Source of the DNA: Arthrobacter oryzae
GTDB taxonomy: Bacteria; Actinomycetota; Actinomycetes; Actinomycetales; Micrococcaceae
Direction of reading: 5' to 3'
DNA length: 64,000 nucleotides
NCBI RefSeq assembly: GCF_003634095.1
Contig: NZ_RBIR01000004.1
Coordinates: 407,954 to 471,953, forward strand
Below, one piece after another: positions 59,206-64,000 of the stretch (positions are counted from its first letter, which is position 1; each line of letters opens with the position of its first letter). Below the pieces are notes generated by a model. That model was given only the letters and a program-made list of their open reading frames with translations. It had not been told where the DNA came from and searched no databases. The translations under genes and the position numbers were made by a program.

Positions 59206-59763
59206 GTGAATCAAAGCGAGCCAAACCAGACTAATTCGGCGCAACCGGTGGATCAGCTGATCAGCAGCCTGTGCGCCACCATCCCGGACTATCCCAAACC
59301 CGGAATCAGCTTCAAGGACCTGACGCCGGTGTTCGCCGACGGGGCCGCCCTGGCGGCCGTGGTCAACGCCCTCGTCGAACCGTTCAAGGGCCAGTTCGAC
59401 GCCGTCGCCGGGGTGGAAGCCCGTGGCTTTCTGCTGGCGGCCGCTGCTGCGTACGCCACCGGCACCGGCGTCATCACGGTCCGGAAGGCCGGCAAGCTGC
59501 CGCGCGCCGTCGTCTCCGAGGACTACGCCCTGGAATACGGCACCGCCACCCTCGAACTGCACACGACCGACCTTGCCCCCGGGAGCCGCGTGCTGATCCT
59601 CGACGACGTCCTCGCCACCGGCGGCACGCTCGGCGCCGCGGCACGGCTGTTCGAGCGCTGCGGCATTGACGTGGCCGGCGTCGGCGTGGTCATGGAACTG
59701 GACGATCTCGGCGGCCGGGCGGCCCTGGCCAGCCACAACGTTCGCTCCCTCTTGCGACTGTAA
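59206..59763 (+). CDS. apt: Adenine phosphoribosyltransferase
   Basis: Apt salvages adenine to AMP using PRPP. The 185-residue type I phosphoribosyltransferase has the family start CATIPDYPKPGISFKDLTPV, the VAGVEARGFLLAAAAAYATG loop, RKAGKLPR and the PRPP-binding motif VLILDDVLATGGT. The GTG start has a leaderless layout. In many bacteria apt lies near relA; here the neighbour is helD. Confidence 0.95.
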   Translation: MNQSEPNQTNSAQPVDQLISSLCATIPDYPKPGISFKDLTPVFADGAALAAVVNALVEPFKGQFDAVAGVEARGFLLAAAAAYATGTGVITVRKAGKLPRAVVSEDYALEYGTATLELHTTDLAPGSRVLILDDVLATGGTLGAAARLFERCGIDVAGVGVVMELDDLGGRAALASHNVRSLLRL

Positions 59764-59811
59764 TTGCGTCGCAGACAGGCGCTGCGGGCTGGACCATTGG
59801 GGCCGTGTCGG

Positions 59812-59890
59812 TAGAATTCCCAGACGAAGACTGCCTTGGCATTGTTCCGCAGACACATAACCGCCACGTCTGCCGGAATGGCTGTAGAAT
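59812..59890 (+). promoter_or_regulatory. helD promoter region: two TAGAAT boxes around an inverted repeat
   Basis: TAGAAT occurs at 59812-59817 and again at 59885-59890. Between them TTCCGCAGAC (59845-59854) and GTCTGCCGGAA (59868-59878) form inverted arms with one bulge. The second box lies 34 bp before the helD ATG and is the likelier -10. The inverted repeat covers its -35 region and could be an operator. Confidence 0.55.
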
Positions 59891-59924
59891 GGTGGGTCTG
59901 TCTTTTTCGATAGGGGAACGTTCG

Positions 59925-62153
59925 ATGCACGACGCTGATTTGGCCCATGAACGCGACTACGTGGCCGGACTTTACGCCCGGCTGGATGAGTTGCGGGCAG
60001 AGAAGCGCGCCCAGCTGGCCCAGGTGAGGCGTGCCGGTGCGGTGGGCACCATGCAGAACGTCTCTGAGCGTGATGCCTTCGCGGCCCTGTATGAGGACCG
60101 CCTTGCCCAGCTCGACGCCGTCGATGACCGCCTCGTGTTTGGCCGCCTGGATCTGGATTCCGGCGAGGCCCAGTACATCGGCCGCATCGGCCTGACCACC
60201 GAGGACCTGCAGCGCCTCATGGTGGACTGGCGGGCGCCCGAGGCCGGCCACTTCTACCAGGCCACGGCGTTTGACCGGCAGGGCGTCCGCCGCCGCCGTC
60301 ATCTGATCCTGCAGGGCCGCGACGTCAAGGCGATCGAGGACGACGTGCTCGACGCCGACATGCTCGCGGACAACGAATCGCTCCAAGGCGAAGGTGCGCT
60401 GCTGGCTGCCCTGAACTCCAAGCGGACGGGCCGGATGTCCGACATTGTCGGGACCATCCAGTCCGAGCAGGACAGGATCATCCGTTCCTCCATCTCCGGT
60501 GCACTCGTGGTCCAGGGCGGACCGGGCACCGGCAAGACCGCCGTCGCGCTGCACCGTGCGGCGTATCTGCTGTACACGCACCGGGACAGGCTCAAGAGCG
60601 CCGGCGTGCTGCTGGTGGGCCCGACGTCGTCCTTCATGAAGTACATCGAACGCGTGCTGCCCTCGCTCGGCGAGACCGGGGTCGTGATGGCCAGCCTGGG
60701 CCGGCTCATGCCGGGCATCACCGCCGTCGCCGAACCCGATTCCGCCGTCGCGGCCATTAAGGGCCGTCTGGACATGGCCGAGGTGGTGGCGAACGCCGTC
60801 GCCAACCGGCAGCGCATCCCGGCTGGAAACCGGGTCCTGGAGGTCGACGGCCGCAAGCTGGTCCTGACGCCGCGGCAGGTCCGCCGCGCCAAGGAACGGG
60901 CGCGGGCAACGGGCAAACCGCACAACGAGGCGCGCGTGTCCTTCGTCAAGATCCTGCTCCGGGAACTGACGGAGCAGATGACGGAACTGGTGGAAGCAGG
61001 CAACATCGGCAACAACGCCGACCGCTCCTACCTGGCGGAGGACGTCCGCTCCGCCCGGGATGTCCGGATCGCGTTGAACCTGTGCTGGATGCCGATGACC
61101 CCGGAAAAGCTCGTGGGGGAGCTGCTGAGCAAACCGGCCATCCTCGAGGCGTGCACGCCGAACCTCAGCCCGGAGGAACGCGCCTTGCTGCTCCGTCCTG
61201 CCGGTTCGCCCTGGACCGAGTCGGACGTCCCGCTGCTCGACGAAGCTGCCGAGCTCCTCGGCGAGCTTGATGCCGCCGCCGGACGCGGACTGGCGCAGCA
61301 GGAACAGGACCGTGCCCGGGACCTCGCCAACGCCAAGCAGACCCTGGTCAACATGGAAACCGCCGGCGTGGACGTTCTCGTCTCGGCCGAAGAACTCGTG
61401 GACCAGAACCAGGAGCGCGAGACGCGGCTGACGGCTGCCGAGCGCGCCACCACGGACCGCAGCTGGGCCTTCGGGCACATTGTGGTGGACGAGGCGCAGG
61501 AGTTGTCCCCCATGCAGTGGCGGCTGCTGGTCCGCCGTTGCCCGCTGAAATCCTTCACGATCGTCGGCGACATCGCCCAGACGAGCTCCGTCGCCGGAGC
61601 CAACTCCTGGCACAGCGCACTGGGCCCCATGTTCGGGGACCGCTGGCAGCTGGAGGAACTGACCGTCAACTACCGCACTCCGTCACAGATCGCCGAGGCG
61701 GCAGCACGGATGGCCAACGCGGCCGGACTTGTGGTGTCGGCGCCCAAGGCGGTCCGGGAGGGGCGCTGGTCGCCGGTCATCGACCGTGTCGGCACGGGCC
61801 AGATCGTCAACAAGCTCGTCGAAGTGCTGCCGGAGGAACTGGATGCCATTGAGGGCGGCCTGCTGGCGGTTATTGCCGACGGCGAGCTCCTGCCCGAGGC
61901 CAGCGCGGCACTGCGGGCCGTGTACGGCCACCGCGTCGGTACCGGGGCGGGCAGCTACGCGCAGGACATTGTGGTGATCAGCCCCCGGGAGGCAAAGGGA
62001 CTGGAGTTCGACGGCGTCGTGGTCCTGGAACCGACGGCCATGCTCAACCACGAGCACGGCCGCGTGGGCGACCTGTACGTGGCCATGACGAGGCCCACGC
62101 AACGCCTGCGGCTCATCGCCGCCGCCGGGGTCCCGGCCGGCATCGAGGAGTAG
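59925..62153 (+). CDS. HelD-type ATPase, RNA polymerase recycling factor
   Basis: The 742-residue superfamily 1 protein has an N-terminal coiled-coil (HERDYVAGLYARLDELRAEK), Walker A GGPGTGKTAVALHRAA (Lys204), a long insert, Walker B VVDEAQELSPMQW, and C-terminal motifs ISPREAKGLEFDGVVV and YVAMTRPTQRL. This is the layout of HelD/HelR, which releases stalled RNA polymerase from DNA; actinobacterial HelR can also displace rifamycin. The ATG at 59925 follows AGGGG. A UvrD-like helicase is the alternative, but the N-terminal coil and short motor core favour HelD. Confidence 0.9.
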   Translation: MHDADLAHERDYVAGLYARLDELRAEKRAQLAQVRRAGAVGTMQNVSERDAFAALYEDRLAQLDAVDDRLVFGRLDLDSGEAQYIGRIGLTTEDLQRLMVDWRAPEAGHFYQATAFDRQGVRRRRHLILQGRDVKAIEDDVLDADMLADNESLQGEGALLAALNSKRTGRMSDIVGTIQSEQDRIIRSSISGALVVQGGPGTGKTAVALHRAAYLLYTHRDRLKSAGVLLVGPTSSFMKYIERVLPSLGETGVVMASLGRLMPGITAVAEPDSAVAAIKGRLDMAEVVANAVANRQRIPAGNRVLEVDGRKLVLTPRQVRRAKERARATGKPHNEARVSFVKILLRELTEQMTELVEAGNIGNNADRSYLAEDVRSARDVRIALNLCWMPMTPEKLVGELLSKPAILEACTPNLSPEERALLLRPAGSPWTESDVPLLDEAAELLGELDAAAGRGLAQQEQDRARDLANAKQTLVNMETAGVDVLVSAEELVDQNQERETRLTAAERATTDRSWAFGHIVVDEAQELSPMQWRLLVRRCPLKSFTIVGDIAQTSSVAGANSWHSALGPMFGDRWQLEELTVNYRTPSQIAEAAARMANAAGLVVSAPKAVREGRWSPVIDRVGTGQIVNKLVEVLPEELDAIEGGLLAVIADGELLPEASAALRAVYGHRVGTGAGSYAQDIVVISPREAKGLEFDGVVVLEPTAMLNHEHGRVGDLYVAMTRPTQRLRLIAAAGVPAGIEE

Positions 62154-62207
62154 GGGCCGCTTCGTCACCTGCGATGCACTTCTGTTGATCCTGCTACCTT
62201 AGATTCC

Positions 62208-63521
62208 GTGTCCCAGCTAAATATTCTCGATGCCCAGCAGAACGATCCCAGCTTCGCCAACGTCTGGCAGGAGCTGAAATGGCGCGGCCTTGTCCACGTC
62301 TCCACGGATGAGGCGGAGCTCGAAAAGCTCCTCGCCGGAGAGCCCGTGACGTATTACTGCGGCTTCGATCCCACCGCGCCGAGCCTGCACCTGGGGAACC
62401 TGGTCCAGCTTCTGCTCATGCGCCGGATCCAGCTGGCCGGCCACAAGCCGCTCGGGCTGGTGGGTGGTTCCACGGGTTTGATCGGTGATCCGCGCCCGAC
62501 GGCCGAACGCACCCTCAACACCAAGGACACCGTGTCGGAATGGGTCGGTTACCTGCAGGCCCAGGTCCGCCGCTTCCTGAGCTTCGAGGGTGACAACGCC
62601 GCCCGCATGGTCAACAATCTCGACTGGACGGCGCCCCTGAGCGCGATCGATTTCCTGCGAGACATCGGCAAGCACTACCGGGTCGGCACCATGCTCCGCA
62701 AGGATGCCGTCGCCTCCCGTCTGGGTTCCGACGAAGGCATCAGCTACACCGAGTTCAGCTACCAGATCCTGCAGGGCATGGACTACCTCCAGTTGTTCCG
62801 CGATTACGGCTGCATGCTGCAGACCGGGGGTTCGGACCAGTGGGGCAACCTCACCAGCGGCACCGAACTGATCCGGAAGGTCGAAGGCAAACACGTTCAT
62901 GCCCTGGGGACGCCGCTCATCACGAACTCCGACGGCACCAAGTTCGGCAAGAGCGAGGGCAACGCGGTCTGGCTGGATCCGGCAATGTGCAGCCCGTACG
63001 CCTTCTACCAGTTCTGGCTCAATACGGCGGACGCCGACGTCGCGTCCCGCCTTAAGGTGTTCACGTTCCTCAGCCGTGCGGAGATTGAAGCACTGGAACT
63101 GTCCGTTGCAGAACGGCCGTTCGCCCGCGAAGGCCAGCGGAGGCTGGCCTACGAGGTGACCTCCCTGGTCCACGGCGTGGACGCCACCGAAAAGGTCATC
63201 GCGGCATCGGCGGCTGTGTTCGGCGGCGGCGATCTCACCGTGCTGGATGAAGCAACGCTGAAAGCAGCGACGTCCGAGCTGCCCTCCGCAACCGTCGACG
63301 CCGGCGCCCTGGGCATCATCGAACTGCTCGTGGCCTCCGGCCTGGCCGAGAGCAAGTCCGCAGCACGCCGGACGGTAGGGGAGGGCGGAGCCTACGTCAA
63401 CAACACGAAAGTGTCCGACCCCGACGCCGTTATTGCTGCCAGCCAGTTGCTGCATGGGCGCTACCTGCTCCTGCGGCGGGGTAAGAAGAGCCTCGCCACG
63501 GTGGAAGTCGCAGGCGTCTGA
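62208..63521 (+). CDS. tyrS: Tyrosine-tRNA ligase
   Basis: TyrS charges tRNA-Tyr. The 437-residue class I synthetase has FDPTAPSLHLGNLVQLLLMR (HIGH-type HLGN), GGSDQWGNLTSG for tyrosine binding, KFGKSEGNAVWLD (KMSKS-type), and a C-terminal S4-like RNA-binding domain (SKSAARRTVGEGGAYVNNTK). The GTG at 62208 has TACCTT 7 nt before it and no Shine-Dalgarno. A strong terminator follows, and the rRNA operon lies beyond it. Confidence 0.97.
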   Translation: MSQLNILDAQQNDPSFANVWQELKWRGLVHVSTDEAELEKLLAGEPVTYYCGFDPTAPSLHLGNLVQLLLMRRIQLAGHKPLGLVGGSTGLIGDPRPTAERTLNTKDTVSEWVGYLQAQVRRFLSFEGDNAARMVNNLDWTAPLSAIDFLRDIGKHYRVGTMLRKDAVASRLGSDEGISYTEFSYQILQGMDYLQLFRDYGCMLQTGGSDQWGNLTSGTELIRKVEGKHVHALGTPLITNSDGTKFGKSEGNAVWLDPAMCSPYAFYQFWLNTADADVASRLKVFTFLSRAEIEALELSVAERPFAREGQRRLAYEVTSLVHGVDATEKVIAASAAVFGGGDLTVLDEATLKAATSELPSATVDAGALGIIELLVASGLAESKSAARRTVGEGGAYVNNTKVSDPDAVIAASQLLHGRYLLLRRGKKSLATVEVAGV

Positions 63522-63538
63522 TCCACAGCTAGACAATG

Positions 63539-63590
63539 CACGCTCCTTCCCGGCCGATTTGCAAGGCAGGGGAGGAGCGTGTATCGTTTT
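63539..63590 (+). terminator. Intrinsic terminator after tyrS
   Basis: CACGCTCCTTCCC (63539-63551) pairs with GGGGAGGAGCGTG (63569-63581), 13 bp with one G-U pair, followed by TATCGTTTT. It insulates tyrS from the rRNA operon. Confidence 0.88.
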
Positions 63591-63731
63591 CTGAGTCGCC
63601 GCCGCTGAGCGGTGACAAACCCCCACTAATCAGAAGCAATTCTTCATGCGCTAGGCGCAGATAATGAAATTGCTTCAATTTTGCTGGGCGGATTCGCTCC
63701 ACGGAGAGAAATTCGGATGAACATCCTGAAT

Positions 63732-63760
63732 TTGCAAAGTGGAAATGAATGAAATAAGCT
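63732..63760 (+). promoter_or_regulatory. Candidate rRNA operon promoter
   Basis: TTGCAA (63732-63737) and TAAGCT (63755-63760) have an exact 17-bp spacer in an AT-rich stretch that begins near 63600. Transcription would start near 63767 and run into the rRNA leader. Other promoters may exist upstream; the region is AT-rich throughout. Confidence 0.6.
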
Positions 63761-63840
63761 GTAAACATCGCAGCGAAGAAAAGCGAAATAAAGAATTCAT
63801 GGAAATGAATTGTTTCGTGAAATATTCGAATGTGTCTGTT

Positions 63841-64000
63841 GTTTGAGAACTCAATAGTGTGCCAAGTTTGTTGATACCAATTTATTGTATTGAATTGGTT
63901 GAATGTGCCGGGCCCGCCACCCCGTGGTGTGGTCTGGTGTTTTTAGCTGGTTTCAAATTTTGTGCAGCCGTTTTCTCCCGTTTTCCCGGGGGTGGCGGTT
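63841..64000 (+). other. 5' leader of a 16S rRNA gene (rRNA operon start)
   Basis: GTTTGAGAACTCAATAGTGT (63841-63860) is the conserved pre-rRNA leader element seen before 16S genes in Micrococcaceae and relatives. It is followed by a CCAATT/AATTGG inverted repeat (63877-63898) and a GC-rich stretch with CCACCCCGTGG. The mature 16S rRNA is not reached in the window. The AT-rich leader contrasts with all the coding DNA to the left. Confidence 0.8.

Noticed and set aside
59764..59924. A rifamycin-associated element before helD
   Set aside because: I looked for the known type of element but could not match it. Only an unrelated bulged inverted repeat is present.
63529..63768. 79-codon minus-strand ORF in the rRNA promoter region
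   Set aside because: It lies across the tyrS terminator and the rRNA promoter, is AT-driven and has no ribosome-binding site.

Overview
This window is chromosomal DNA from a high-GC actinobacterium, most likely of the Arthrobacter/Pseudarthrobacter group (Micrococcaceae). Reasons: GTG starts and 4-bp stop/start overlaps are common; histidine synthesis uses the PriA-type isomerase; there is a mycothiol-type DinB-fold enzyme; LexA operators are of the TCGAA(C/T)-N4-GTTCGA kind; the HelD is actinobacterial in layout; and the window ends in a leader typical of Micrococcaceae rRNA operons. I see no CRISPR array, transposase, phage gene or tRNA gene. The content is mostly core genome with a few accessory genes.

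Layout. 1-6.9 kb: the start of a methyltransferase gene, hflX behind a long leader, a DinG-type helicase, a repeat-filled spacer, lexA, and a divergent LysM gene that looks like the SOS division inhibitor (YneA/DivS/Rv2719c role). 7.0-12.9 kb: hisC-hisB-hisH-(52-aa membrane protein)-priA-sseB and an MFS gene. 13.0-16.9 kb: a DUF1844 gene, then infC-rpmI-rplT behind a leader that contains a full intrinsic terminator (attenuator candidate); infC starts at ATT. 17-27.8 kb: small membrane and stress proteins, a CDF transporter, a MFS gene, a Nudix hydrolase, a three-gene proton-translocating transhydrogenase, a radical SAM gene with a LexA box at its promoter, pyroglutamyl peptidase, a SIMPL protein and a small HExxH membrane protein. 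27.9-31.6 kb: pheS-pheT behind a possible leaderless upstream ORF.

31.7-40.3 kb is the most interesting accessory block. A Pls/PosA-type nonribosomal peptide synthetase (1326 aa; adenylation, carrier, membrane segments, three hexapeptide-repeat domains) is followed by an M1 metallopeptidase and faces a convergent phosphopantetheinyl transferase. Together they look like a self-contained system that makes, and could trim, an amino-acid homopolymer. My hand-read adenylation code, DAESIGTVVK, points to lysine. A quinone oxidoreductase and a fatty acid desaturase lie upstream on the same strand.

40.5-49.3 kb is a complete arginine set, argC-J-B-D-F-R-G-H, with a candidate ArgR operator at argC. 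49.4-59 kb: an unrecognised, less GC-rich ORF, pdxH, a mycothiol-type enzyme, a compact alkylation-repair cluster (ogt, ada-alkA fusion, divergent mpg), a surface beta-propeller protein, a GAF-ANTAR regulator and small genes. 59.2-64 kb: apt, helD, tyrS with a strong terminator, then an AT-rich rRNA promoter/leader; the 16S gene must start just beyond the window.

At least ten genes or short ORFs have a TANNNT hexamer 6-7 nt before the start codon and no clear Shine-Dalgarno, which suggests that leaderless transcripts are common here.
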